NCBI GenBank assembly: GCA_052386775.1
Contig: JBQTJV010000134.1
Location: 1-10,269 of the forward strand
Direction of reading: 5' to 3'
From: DSOT01 sp052386775
GTDB taxonomy: Bacteria > Pseudomonadota > Gammaproteobacteria > Burkholderiales > SG8-41
Length of the DNA: 10,269 bases
A program made the translations under genes and the position numbers. The notes under the pieces are model-generated. The model ran no database searches and had not been told where the DNA came from. It was given only the letters and a program-made list of their open reading frames with translations. This document shows positions 1 to 6,620 of this stretch, in pieces. The first letter of the stretch is position 1. Each line of letters begins with the position of its first letter.

Positions 1-341
1 TTGTGCAGCGTATGCCGCCGGTTTCGCGTAAACGGCCTGACCTGCGTCGGCCAGCGTCCCGCGTCCACTGCCTTCGCCCAGGCAGCGCTGGTCAACACAT
101 CGGGGCTTTCGAGTTCGAGGATGCAGACATAGCGTGGTACACCCTGCGTGTCGGCGGTCTTCGTTTCGCCGCCCATCGTGATGCGCAGCGTATCGAGCAC
201 GGCTCGCGTCACGGAAATTACGCCCGGCACCCGGCGCAGATGGGGTACGTGTTCCTGGTCGTAAACCTCGTTGAAAATCGCCTCCTTGTCCGGATCGACA
301 TCCATCGCGGCGGTGAAAATCCACTTTTGGGTGACAGGCAT
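1..341 (-). CDS. Small EHxP-motif protein, probable dimeric alpha/beta-barrel family (3' end cut by window)
   Basis: The reading frame opens with ATG at 341 and stays open for 113 codons to the left edge, so the C-terminus is missing. It begins MPVTQKWIFTAAMDVDP and carries the pattern VYDQEHVPHLRRVPGV at about residues 26-41. The EHxPxLxxVPG core resembles that of small ferredoxin-like (dimeric alpha-beta barrel) proteins such as EthD/DUF4286-like families, where the His is often near a ligand pocket; this family placement is my inference. The visible end (WPTQVRPFTRNRRHTLH) is rich in Arg. A GGGGA Shine-Dalgarno-like sequence lies about 7 nt before the ATG. It lies 200 nt downstream of the FAH-family gene on the same strand. 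Biochemical function is unknown; I am confident it is a gene, less so of its family. Confidence 0.75.
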   Translation of the reverse strand, partial: MPVTQKWIFTAAMDVDPDKEAIFNEVYDQEHVPHLRRVPGVISVTRAVLDTLRITMGGETKTADTQGVPRYVCILELESPDVLTSAAWAKAVDAGRWPTQVRPFTRNRRHTLH

Positions 342-371
342 GCGGATCCCCGTTGATTGTTCGAGGGGAGC

Positions 372-380
372 ATCGTAGCA
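372..380 (-). promoter_or_regulatory. Possible extended -10 promoter for the leftmost minus-strand gene
   Basis: Read on the minus strand this is TGCTACGAT, an extended -10 element (TGn followed by a hexamer matching TATAAT at four of six positions). It lies about 31 nt upstream of the ATG at 341. No good -35 hexamer is visible, so the small EHxP gene may instead be read through from the FAH-family gene. Weak evidence. Confidence 0.25.
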
Positions 381-541
381 GGAATACGACGGCGTTTACT
401 GCCGCGGCACGCCCGCCAACTTGATGGCCTCGCGTACCAGCACCCGCCAGTACCGAGGCCGTATGCAAAGCCAACATCGATTTGGCAATTCACCGGCTGC
501 CAAGTCGGCCCGACCCCTTTTTACGTTCTTATCAGGTTGCC

Positions 542-1480
542 TTATGCGAGGGTGACTTCGAGCGCGCCACACTTCTCCACTTCGCACACCACCTTGTCGC
601 CGGCCTTGAGCCACACCTGCTTTTCCGGCGGGTAGCCGAGAATCACGCCTTGCGGCGTGCCGGTGTAGATCACGTCGCCCGGTTTCAACGGGAAGATCTT
701 CGACGTGTAACTGATGATCTGGGCGCAGTTGAAGATCATGTCCGCGGTATTCAGGTTCTGGCGCACCTCGCCGTTGACGTAAGTCGCGATCTGGAGGTTC
801 TGCGGATCACGAATCTGATCGGCGGAAACCACATAGGGCCCGAGCGGTGCGAAGCCGTCGCTGGTCTTGCCGATCAGCCACTGGCTGGTCTTCAACTGCA
901 GTCCGCGCGCTGACAGGTCGTTGCCCGTCGCGTACCCGAAGACATAGGACAGGGCTTTTTCTTCGGACACGTCCGCCGCCTTCTTGCCCATCACGATCAC
1001 CAGCTCGGCCTCGTAATCGAACTTGTGATCCGCGCCGGTGGGGAGTTTCACCTTGCTGCGATGCCCGGTGAGCGTGTTGTGGAATTTGCTGAAGAGTATC
1101 GGCACGCTCGGTATCGGCATCCCGGCTTCGTTCGCGTGCTGCCGGTAATTGAGGCCGACGCATATGATCTTTTCAGGATGCGGGACAGCCGGCCCGAATC
1201 TGGCGCGTGCTTCGGGGACGATCACGCCCTTGGCGCGCTTGTCATCCAGCGCCTTGTCGACCAGGCGCTTGAGCGGCGCGCAATCCGCGCCGGCCAGCAC
1301 CTCGTCGATCGTGACCGGTGCCTTGATGCGGAAGAGTTTGGATGCGGCCTCTACATCGAGGATGCCGCGACCGGTCTTGAGCCCCAGCCGGTAACCGCGC
1401 CGGGTCTCCAGCGTCGCAAATGTAAGACCCGTCGGTTTGGAAGAATGGGTTTTCGGAGCCGCCTTCTTGCTGGTTGCCAT
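542..1480 (-). CDS. Fumarylacetoacetate hydrolase (FAH) family protein
   Basis: The product has 312 residues. The FAH fold is clear: CVGLNYRQHANEAG (107-120), FDYEAELVIVMG (154-165), GYATGNDLSARGLQ (182-195), GKTSDGFAPLGP (204-215) and GDVIYTGTPQGV (268-279). The expected divalent metal ligands are present as E157 and E159 in the DYEAE motif and D188 in GND; H115 sits where the family has its conserved His. Members cleave C-C bonds of acylpyruvates or oxaloacetate, or isomerise or decarboxylate ring-fission products; the substrate is not determinable here. I chose ATG 1480 because GGGAAGG lies about 8 nt upstream; an in-frame ATG at 1534 would add 18 residues without such a site. The first roughly 18 residues are Lys/Ala/Ser-rich, an extension not needed for the fold. 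It is divergent from the NIPSNAP gene. Confidence 0.9.
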   Translation of the reverse strand: MATSKKAAPKTHSSKPTGLTFATLETRRGYRLGLKTGRGILDVEAASKLFRIKAPVTIDEVLAGADCAPLKRLVDKALDDKRAKGVIVPEARARFGPAVPHPEKIICVGLNYRQHANEAGMPIPSVPILFSKFHNTLTGHRSKVKLPTGADHKFDYEAELVIVMGKKAADVSEEKALSYVFGYATGNDLSARGLQLKTSQWLIGKTSDGFAPLGPYVVSADQIRDPQNLQIATYVNGEVRQNLNTADMIFNCAQIISYTSKIFPLKPGDVIYTGTPQGVILGYPPEKQVWLKAGDKVVCEVEKCGALEVTLA

Positions 1481-1524
1481 CGCTGTAGCCTTCCCTGCGG
1501 TTTTGGTTTTCGATCGGAGCCGGC

Positions 1525-1553
1525 ATGATACCAAAGGGCCGCGCCGCGATCAC
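1525..1553 (-). promoter_or_regulatory. Candidate sigma70-type promoter for the FAH-family gene
   Basis: On the minus strand, GTGATC (1548-1553) and TATCAT (1525-1530) are separated by 17 nt. The -10 matches the consensus at five of six positions and the -35 at three of six. A start near 1518 would give a leader of about 37 nt before the ATG at 1480. Judged by eye only. Confidence 0.35.
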
Positions 1554-1567
1554 GCCCGGCTTCACGC

Positions 1568-1596
1568 TGGCCAACGCACGAGCTTCGGAGTAAATT
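1568..1596 (+). promoter_or_regulatory. Candidate promoter for the NIPSNAP gene
   Basis: TGGCCA (1568-1573), a 17-nt spacer and TAAATT (1591-1596) each match the sigma70 consensus at four of six positions. It lies about 66 nt upstream of the ATG at 1663 in the divergent intergenic region. It is a weak candidate without further support. Confidence 0.25.
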
Positions 1597-1662
1597 TGCC
1601 GCCTCGACCGGCACGCCTCACCTATCGCGCCGGCGTATCCCCACCAGCGGAAAGGGACCCTC

Positions 1663-2301
1663 ATGATTTACGAAGTTAGAACCTATGACATCAAGCCGCA
1701 TTCGCTCCCCGAAGTCGAAAAGCGTTTCGGTGAAGCCTATGAAAAGCGGAAGAAATACTCCGAGCTCGCCGCGTTCTGGCACACCGAAATCGGGCCGCTC
1801 AACCAGATCATCCACGTGTGGCCGTACAAAGATCTCGAGGAACGGGCCCGCATTCGATCTGCCGCAGTCAAGGACGGCGTCTGGCCGCCAAAGACCTCAG
1901 AGTTCATGGTCAATCAGCGGTCCGACATCATGGTGCCGTTTGCGATCTCGCCGGAGATCAAGCCCGGCAAGCAGGGCCCGTACTTCGAGATGCGCATCTA
2001 CACCTACGCCTCCGGGGAATTGCCGAAATTGATGAAGTGCTGGGAACACGCCCTGCCCGCCCGGCTCGAGTTCGGACCGGTGACGGCGGTGTGGTACTCC
2101 GAACTGGGCGGTCTCAACAAGTTCGTCCACATCTGGCCGTATCCCACGCTCGATGCGCGCAACGAGACGCGCAAGAAAGCGCAGGCCGCCGGCGCATGGC
2201 CGCCTTCGGTCGCCGCCAAGAAAGCCGGGCTGGAGGTCTATCAGCTCCTCAGGCAGGAAAACAAGATCGTGATGCCGGCGGCGTTCTCGCCGCTGCAGTA
2301 A
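1663..2301 (+). CDS. NIPSNAP family protein with two tandem domains
   Basis: The product has 212 residues. It starts MIYEVRTYDIKP, the typical NIPSNAP opening, and contains two copies of the domain: residues 1 to about 80 with LNQIIHVWPY at 46-55, and about 107-190 with FEMRIYTY at 108-115 and LNKFVHIWPY at 151-160. Each copy ends in a WPP segment (74-76 and 179-181). The repeats show an internal duplication of a ferredoxin-like fold, as is usual in bacterial NIPSNAP proteins of just over 200 residues. The biochemical role in bacteria is poorly defined; these proteins are often found near catabolic genes. No signal peptide or membrane segment is visible, so it is probably cytoplasmic. An AAAGGGA ribosome binding site (1651-1657) lies 5 nt before the ATG. 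It is divergent from the FAH-family gene and converges with the MBL-fold gene. Confidence 0.9.
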   Translation: MIYEVRTYDIKPHSLPEVEKRFGEAYEKRKKYSELAAFWHTEIGPLNQIIHVWPYKDLEERARIRSAAVKDGVWPPKTSEFMVNQRSDIMVPFAISPEIKPGKQGPYFEMRIYTYASGELPKLMKCWEHALPARLEFGPVTAVWYSELGGLNKFVHIWPYPTLDARNETRKKAQAAGAWPPSVAAKKAGLEVYQLLRQENKIVMPAAFSPLQ

Positions 2302-2315
2302 GGTTCAGTGCAGCG
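2291..2315. terminator. Hairpin at the convergent gene ends (possible bidirectional terminator)
   Basis: CGCTGCA (2291-2297) and TGCAGCG (2309-2315) form a perfect 7-bp inverted repeat with an 11-nt loop. It spans the TAA of the NIPSNAP gene and most of the 17-nt gap to the convergent MBL-fold gene. There is no T-tract on either side, so an intrinsic terminator is not proven; it may only block readthrough or protect 3' ends. Confidence 0.35.
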
Positions 2316-2318
2316 AGG

Positions 2319-4505
2319 TCAGTCCTGATACCGGCGCCGGTGCGTTTCGAGCATCTTCCAGCGGACCACCGGCACCTCCAGGATGCTGTCGAGCGGGACC
2401 TGATAGGCTTCCGTAGGCTGCAGGAAACGCACCTGCGCCCCATCGTTGGCGTGATTGAGCAGCGCCGCCCCGCCGAAGTGGCTGCCCGCCGCTAGCGGTT
2501 CTTCATAGCCGCCGGAGGTCGTGAGCAATGCTTCTCCGGAACGCATCACGATGAGATCGTTCTGCGGAAGGTCCATGGTGCGTTCCGTCTCGAACGACAC
2601 CGGGTGAGTCGTCCGCACCAGCCGGTTGAGCGTCATGCACGACACGCCATCGGCAAAGAGCCAGCTGCTGCGCAGAAACTCCAGCTCGTCGCGCGACTCG
2701 ACGACGTCCTTGTAGAGCGCATTGCGTTTCACGAAGTCGAGATAGAGGTCACGCGGCAGGCGCATCGCCTGAACGAAGCTCACCGCGCGGTAGGTTTCGT
2801 TCGAACGCGTTTCGAGCAGCGCCGGCGTCTCCCCGATGATCGATCCGGCGGACAGCAGGTGGCTCCCCGGCACGCCGGTACGCAGCATCTCCACCGTGCC
2901 GCTCAGGATGAGAAAGATGTCCGCGACCGGCTGTCCTTCCTTCACCAGGATCACTTCCGGATTCATCACCAGCATCCGGTTGTTCATGAGATGCCGGATG
3001 CGGTAGATGGGCACTTCGGGGAAGTAATCGCGGAGATAGCCGAACGCACGGCGGCGCAGCTCGTCGGAAATCCCCTCGATCAGCACGTCGACGGTGCCGA
3101 AGGGCGCGCCCGAGCCGATTGCGCGCTCGCTTTCAGTCAGGCGCCGGGCGGTGTGCGCGAGGATCAGCTTGCCTGACGGGTCGCCGCGAAAATCGATGGC
3201 TGCGCCGTGGATGAGCCCGCCGCCGATGTCGATCTTCTTGACGTCCACCCGCTGCGTGTAATCGCGCACCGTCTTGTCGAATCGCGACTGGGTGATGCCG
3301 GGCTTGGCGTCCTCCGTCGTGATCATCTTGCGCAGCACGTCGAAGGACGCGATATCCGCGAGATGCGCATAGCTGCGATAGCCGCCCTCCCACATCGCCC
3401 GGAAATAGAAGATGGTGGTTTCCACCGGGTGCGGCGAGAGTATCGGTTTCACCTCGAGGCCTTCGACGTCGTTCCACTTCTCGAGATCGAGATCATGCAC
3501 CTCGAACAGGGCGCTGAAGTCCTTCTCCGAGATGCGCATGATGGTTTCGAGCTTCTTCACGACCGAGGTGCGCACCATGGGCACGGCGTAGTACGCGATG
3601 CGCCGGTCGCCGCGAATGAGCGAGGTCAGCCCGATCAGGTGGTCGTCGTGGCAGTGCGTGTGAAAGATGCCGTCGATCTCGTTCACGCCGATGCCGAGCG
3701 CGGTCAGCGCGTGGTCGATGTTGGGCCCCGCGTCGATCAGGTAGACGCGTCCCTGGAACAGCACGATGCTCCCCATCGCCGGGCGGTTCATGTCCCAGCC
3801 GTCGCCGTCGCCGGTGTGCACGATGGCGAAATAATCACGCTGCAGCAGGTGATTGCCGAGCGTGTAGGGGCACTCGTACATCTGGCCGGGCGCGAGATTG
3901 AGATCGACCTCCACCTTGTCGTCGCCGTGCGAGATTTCAAAAACGTTGGTCCGGAGCCGCCGCACGTAGACGCCGTTGCGAATTTCGACGCGTTCCTTTT
4001 CCACGTAGACCGGCTGCACGAGCTCTTCGCTGGGCCGGATGCGGCCGAAGGCGAACGCGAGCTTCATGCGCATCAACTCGTCGGCCTGCGATCGCGAGAC
4101 GCCCGCCTCGATCAGCTCCTCGCGCGAAGTCAGGCCATAGTTGCCGCGGAAGATATAGGCCATCTGTGAGTTCACCTGCCGCTGCGAGCCGATGAGCACC
4201 GGCAAGCGGCCCGTGTTGCGGGGATGGCCGGGAACGATGAGCCCCTGGTTGTAGAGCATCTGCAGGACCGGAAATTCCGAGCGGCTGCAGACGCGCCCGT
4301 TCTGGATGGCAAGATCGGAAAGCAGGATCGCGTTGGGCCCGGTCTCGCAGGCAACGCCATTGACCTCGATCGAGATGATGAGACCCTTGCGCAGCAGGTG
4401 CTTGACCGAATCTTCGGGACAGCCGCAGAGGATGCGCACATCGGCGGCGGGAACTTCGACCCACAGGATGCCGGTGCTGACGGGGATTTTGGTGATCGAG
4501 GCCAT
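2319..4505 (-). CDS. Metallo-beta-lactamase fold protein with two C-terminal cyclic-nucleotide-binding-like domains
   Basis: The product has 728 residues. Residues 1 to about 215 form an N-terminal region I do not recognise. About 220-480 is an MBL-fold hydrolase domain: GRVYLIDAGPN (242-252) leads to THCHDDH (283-289), giving metal ligands H284, H286, D288 and H289. Candidates for the remaining ligands are H359 (SPHPVET), D438 and H451. About 500-605 resembles a CRP/cNMP-binding beta-roll (EGQPVADIFLILSGTVEML, then GSIIGET), and about 625-725 looks like a second, more divergent copy (FGGAALLNHANDG). In the first copy the position of the phosphate-binding Arg (RSA in CRP) reads NET, so classical cAMP binding is doubtful. 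No signal peptide or membrane helix is visible. The ATG at 4505 has AGGG about 5 nt upstream. It may be a sensor-controlled hydrolase; the substrate is unknown. Confidence 0.85.
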   Translation of the reverse strand: MASITKIPVSTGILWVEVPAADVRILCGCPEDSVKHLLRKGLIISIEVNGVACETGPNAILLSDLAIQNGRVCSRSEFPVLQMLYNQGLIVPGHPRNTGRLPVLIGSQRQVNSQMAYIFRGNYGLTSREELIEAGVSRSQADELMRMKLAFAFGRIRPSEELVQPVYVEKERVEIRNGVYVRRLRTNVFEISHGDDKVEVDLNLAPGQMYECPYTLGNHLLQRDYFAIVHTGDGDGWDMNRPAMGSIVLFQGRVYLIDAGPNIDHALTALGIGVNEIDGIFHTHCHDDHLIGLTSLIRGDRRIAYYAVPMVRTSVVKKLETIMRISEKDFSALFEVHDLDLEKWNDVEGLEVKPILSPHPVETTIFYFRAMWEGGYRSYAHLADIASFDVLRKMITTEDAKPGITQSRFDKTVRDYTQRVDVKKIDIGGGLIHGAAIDFRGDPSGKLILAHTARRLTESERAIGSGAPFGTVDVLIEGISDELRRRAFGYLRDYFPEVPIYRIRHLMNNRMLVMNPEVILVKEGQPVADIFLILSGTVEMLRTGVPGSHLLSAGSIIGETPALLETRSNETYRAVSFVQAMRLPRDLYLDFVKRNALYKDVVESRDELEFLRSSWLFADGVSCMTLNRLVRTTHPVSFETERTMDLPQNDLIVMRSGEALLTTSGGYEEPLAAGSHFGGAALLNHANDGAQVRFLQPTEAYQVPLDSILEVPVVRWKMLETHRRRYQD

Positions 4506-4605
4506 CCGGCCCTATTCCCGCACCGGATGGAGGGGAACGGCGCCCCCGCCCGGTCGCCAAGTGCAGCGTTTCGCGGCAGACCCCGCGCGGTTCCCTCCCG
4601 ATTCT

Positions 4606-4626
4606 AAAAGTTCGAGCAGAACTTTT
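4606..4626. promoter_or_regulatory. Perfect 8-bp inverted repeat, possible operator
   Basis: AAAAGTTC (4606-4613) and GAACTTTT (4619-4626) flank a 5-nt centre, GAGCA. It lies between the divergent MBL-fold and dehydrogenase genes, just downstream of the candidate minus-strand promoter, where a repressor site or a leader hairpin would sit. It is AT-rich compared with the surrounding DNA. A role as a transcription terminator is less likely, because the stem is weak and no gene ends here. Confidence 0.4.
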
Positions 4627-4650
4627 CCTTAAGACGCCATGCTGCTGCAA

Positions 4651-4679
4651 ATCTTACCCACGCCCGGACCGTCAGGCAA
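4651..4679 (-). promoter_or_regulatory. Candidate sigma70-type promoter for the MBL-fold/cNMP gene
   Basis: On the minus strand, TTGCCT (4674-4679) and TAAGAT (4651-4656) are separated by exactly 17 nt, each matching the consensus at four of six positions. A start near 4644 would give a leader of about 140 nt that includes the inverted repeat at 4606-4626. Confidence 0.4.
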
Positions 4680-4700
4680 GGTGACGGCCGTGTTGTCGAA

Positions 4701-4730
4701 TTGACACCGCCGCTGCCGCTCGGCTACAAC
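4701..4730 (+). promoter_or_regulatory. Candidate sigma70-type promoter for the beta-hydroxyacid dehydrogenase gene
   Basis: A perfect TTGACA (4701-4706) is followed after 18 nt by TACAAC (4725-4730), which matches TATAAT at four of six positions. A start near 4737 would leave a leader of about 23 nt before the ATG at 4760. This is one of the two best promoter matches in the window. Confidence 0.5.
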
Positions 4731-4759
4731 GGTCCATTCCGAGGACAGGGGGCTTCACC

Positions 4760-5680
4760 ATGCGCGTGGGATTCATAGGGCTGGGGACGATGGGCGGTTC
4801 GATGGCTTTGAACGCCCAGAAGGGCGGGCACGACCTGGTGGTGCACGATTTGCGCCGTGAGGCGGCCGCACCCCATCTCAAGGCGGGCGCGGCCTGGGCT
4901 GAAGGCGTGCGCGCCGTGGGCGAAATCGCCGACGTGGTGCTCACCTCCCTGCCCGGCCCGCCGGAAGCCGAAGCAGTCGGGGAGGAATTGCTCGCCAGCA
5001 TGCGGCCCGGCGTGCCGTGGTTCGACCTCACCACCAACTCGCCGACCGTGGCCCGGCGGCTGCACGCGCGCCTGGCTGCCAAGGGCATCCCGATGCTGGA
5101 CGCGCCGGTGAGCGGGGGCCCGAGCGGCGCCAAAACGGGAAAGCTGGCCCTGCTGGTCGGCGGCGATCGCGCAGTGTTCGACGAATACCGGCACGTGCTC
5201 GACTCGATCGGCGACCAGGTGATCTATATCGGCCCGATCGGGGCCGGGTCGGTGGCGAAGCTGGTGCACAACTGTGCCGGTTACGCCATTCAGACGGCGC
5301 TCGCGGAAGTCTTCACCATGGGCGTCAAGGCCGGCGTCGATCCGCTGGAACTGTGGGCGGCGGTGCGGCAATGCTCACTGGGGCGCCAGCGCACCTTCGA
5401 CCGGCTCGGCCGGCAGTTTCTCCAAGGCGTGTTCGAGCCGCCGGATTTCGCGCTCAAGCTCGCCCACAAGGACGTCACCCTTGCCACGGAACTCGCGCGC
5501 GAGCTGGGCGTGCCGATGCGCATCGCGAATCTGACGCACGCCGAGATGACCGAGGCGCTCAACCGCGGCTGGGGCGAGCGCGATTCCCGCGCGCCGATGC
5601 TGCTGCAGGAGGAGCGCGCGGGCGTCGATATCAAGGTGCCTGCGGACAAAATCCGCGAGATTCTGCAACGCGACGGCTAG
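4760..5680 (+). CDS. NAD(P)-dependent beta-hydroxyacid dehydrogenase (3-hydroxyisobutyrate dehydrogenase family)
   Basis: The product has 306 residues, the usual family length. The N-terminal Rossmann fold opens MRVGFIGLGTMGGSMA with the GxGxxG dinucleotide loop at 7-12. D30 at the end of the second strand (VVHD) is followed by R32 and R33, so the choice between NAD and NADP is unclear. The substrate-binding signature DAPVSGGPSGAKTGKLALLVGG lies at 114-135. The catalytic Lys is K167 in GAGSVAKLVHN, with N171 as its partner, and the conserved LAHKD is at 234-238. The family oxidises 3-hydroxyisobutyrate, or interconverts tartronate semialdehyde and glycerate or other short beta-hydroxyacids; the exact substrate cannot be read. 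The start is supported by the N-terminal beta strand, the AGGGGG upstream and the promoter at 4701-4730. It converges with the amidohydrolase gene. Confidence 0.92.
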   Translation: MRVGFIGLGTMGGSMALNAQKGGHDLVVHDLRREAAAPHLKAGAAWAEGVRAVGEIADVVLTSLPGPPEAEAVGEELLASMRPGVPWFDLTTNSPTVARRLHARLAAKGIPMLDAPVSGGPSGAKTGKLALLVGGDRAVFDEYRHVLDSIGDQVIYIGPIGAGSVAKLVHNCAGYAIQTALAEVFTMGVKAGVDPLELWAAVRQCSLGRQRTFDRLGRQFLQGVFEPPDFALKLAHKDVTLATELARELGVPMRIANLTHAEMTEALNRGWGERDSRAPMLLQEERAGVDIKVPADKIREILQRDG

Positions 5681-5703
5681 AAAAAACGGGAACGAAGCTC
5701 CCG
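5681..5703 (-). terminator. Intrinsic terminator downstream of the amidohydrolase gene
   Basis: Read on the minus strand, CGGGA, a 7-nt loop and TCCCG (5703 to 5687) are followed by TTTTTT (5686-5681): a stem plus U-tract in the right order for minus-strand transcripts. A G-T and a C-G pair can extend the stem to 7 bp. It starts 32 nt past the amidohydrolase stop. In the plus direction no U-tract follows. Confidence 0.65.
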
Positions 5704-5712
5704 ACAAGAAAC

Positions 5713-5736
5713 GAAGCCGAACTTCCGTTCGGCTTC
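5713..5736 (-). terminator. Strong 10-bp hairpin overlapping the amidohydrolase stop codon
   Basis: GAAGCCGAAC (5713-5722) and GTTCGGCTTC (5727-5736) pair perfectly with a 4-nt loop. On the minus strand the loop reads GGAA, a GNRA tetraloop, and the stem is followed by GTTTCTTGT, a broken T-rich stretch. It overlaps the TGA of the amidohydrolase gene and lies just before the U-tract terminator at 5681-5703, so it may act as a first terminator or as 3'-end protection. Confidence 0.5.
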
Positions 5737-6505
5737 AGCCCGGCGCATGATCTCCGCCGGTTTTTCCGGGCCGGTAGAACGCCAGCGCATTGTCGCGGAA
5801 CACCCGGTCCCACAACGCAGGTTCCAGGCTTTCCCGGATCAGCTCGATGTCGCTCGACAGGAACGGCCGGCGCGCCCGCTGCGAGGGCAGATCGGTCCCG
5901 AACATGAGGCATGCCGGATCCGCCTTGGCGAGATCGCGAAGCGCGGCCGGCACGTCGATATCGATGACGCGGCCGAAGCCGGTCGCTTTCACCTTCATCC
6001 CCTTCTCGGCGAGTCGCAGCAGCGTCGGAAACCCCGCGGTCGAGAGGCCCAGGTGGGAGATGCTCGTCGCCGGCAGGGCGGCGAGGGTCGAAAAGATCGG
6101 TTCCAGATCGCGTGCGTCCGCATAGAGCTCGGCGTGCCAGCCGACCAGGTCGAAAACGCGACGCGCGAGGCGATCGAGATCCTCGAGGCGCGCCGAACCG
6201 CCGCGCACGAGATTGAAGCGCACCCCGCGCACGCCGGCGGTATCCAGGCGCCGGATCTCTTCGTCCGTCGCGCTCGGCGGAATCTGGATGACGCCGACGA
6301 AGGTCGGGCCGAATTTTTCCAGTGCGTCGATCATGAAGGCGGTGTCGAAACCCTGAAAAGAGCCTGACACCACGCACCCGCCGGTGACGCCGAGATCGCG
6401 CGTGCGGCTGCGATACGCCTCCACCGGAAAAGACGGCGGCATGAACCCCTGGTTCTCCTGCACCGGAAAACGGAAATCAACGATGTGGAAATGCGTGTCG
6501 AACAC
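5735..6505 (-). CDS. Amidohydrolase-2 family TIM-barrel hydrolase (lactonase/decarboxylase-like)
   Basis: With the GTG at 6505 as start the product has 256 residues. It begins VFDTHFHIVD, the HxH metal motif of the family (H5, H7). Other landmarks are GVRGVRFNL (91-99), H124 in GWHAELY, H151 in ISHLGLS, FGTDLPS (202-208) with the likely catalytic D205, and the closing NALAFYR (239-245). This matches PF04909-type enzymes such as 2-pyrone-4,6-dicarboxylate lactonase and sulfomuconolactone hydrolase, which hydrolyse lactones or decarboxylate aromatic acids. Two family positions differ: the usual DHxG reads SHLG and the usual GSDWP reads GTDLP. I chose GTG 6505 because GGAG lies about 8 nt upstream and family members begin right at this strand; the frame stays open upstream to ATG 6634, but that part is unlike the family. 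It is divergent from the hydroxylase operon, which suggests linked function. Confidence 0.85.
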   Translation of the reverse strand: MFDTHFHIVDFRFPVQENQGFMPPSFPVEAYRSRTRDLGVTGGCVVSGSFQGFDTAFMIDALEKFGPTFVGVIQIPPSATDEEIRRLDTAGVRGVRFNLVRGGSARLEDLDRLARRVFDLVGWHAELYADARDLEPIFSTLAALPATSISHLGLSTAGFPTLLRLAEKGMKVKATGFGRVIDIDVPAALRDLAKADPACLMFGTDLPSQRARRPFLSSDIELIRESLEPALWDRVFRDNALAFYRPGKTGGDHAPG

Positions 6506-6614
6506 CGGTTCGCTCCGTGGAGATCTGTTGGCAAATGTTAAACCCGTCGGCCGAACGGCACCATGTACCGGCGGTTTCACATGGCAGGCCGCCGCACCCG
6601 CTCGATGCTTGGCA

Positions 6615-6620
6615 TATAAT
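6615..6620 (+). promoter_or_regulatory. Perfect TATAAT -10 element for the molybdenum hydroxylase operon
   Basis: TATAAT stands at 6615-6620, 31 nt before the GTG at 6652, in otherwise GC-rich sequence. The expected -35 position (about 6592-6597, CCGCAC) is a poor match, so an activator may be needed. A start near 6627 would give a leader of about 25 nt. Confidence 0.5.

Noticed and set aside
482..503. Inverted repeat TTGGCA-N10-TGCCAA in the gap after the FAH gene
   Set aside because: Only 6 bp with a 10-nt loop and no T-tract on the minus strand. A run of T lies further on in the plus direction, but no plus-strand gene ends here.
3207..4169. A 320-codon open frame on the plus strand
   Set aside because: It is antisense to the MBL-fold gene, whose motifs are clear, and its product is a His/Asp/Val-rich string with no fold signature.
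3937..4650. A 237-codon minus-strand frame reaching upstream of the MBL-fold gene
   Set aside because: It overlaps the MBL-fold gene in another frame, has an Arg/Gly/Ala-rich product and no motif, and its start lies in the divergent promoter region.
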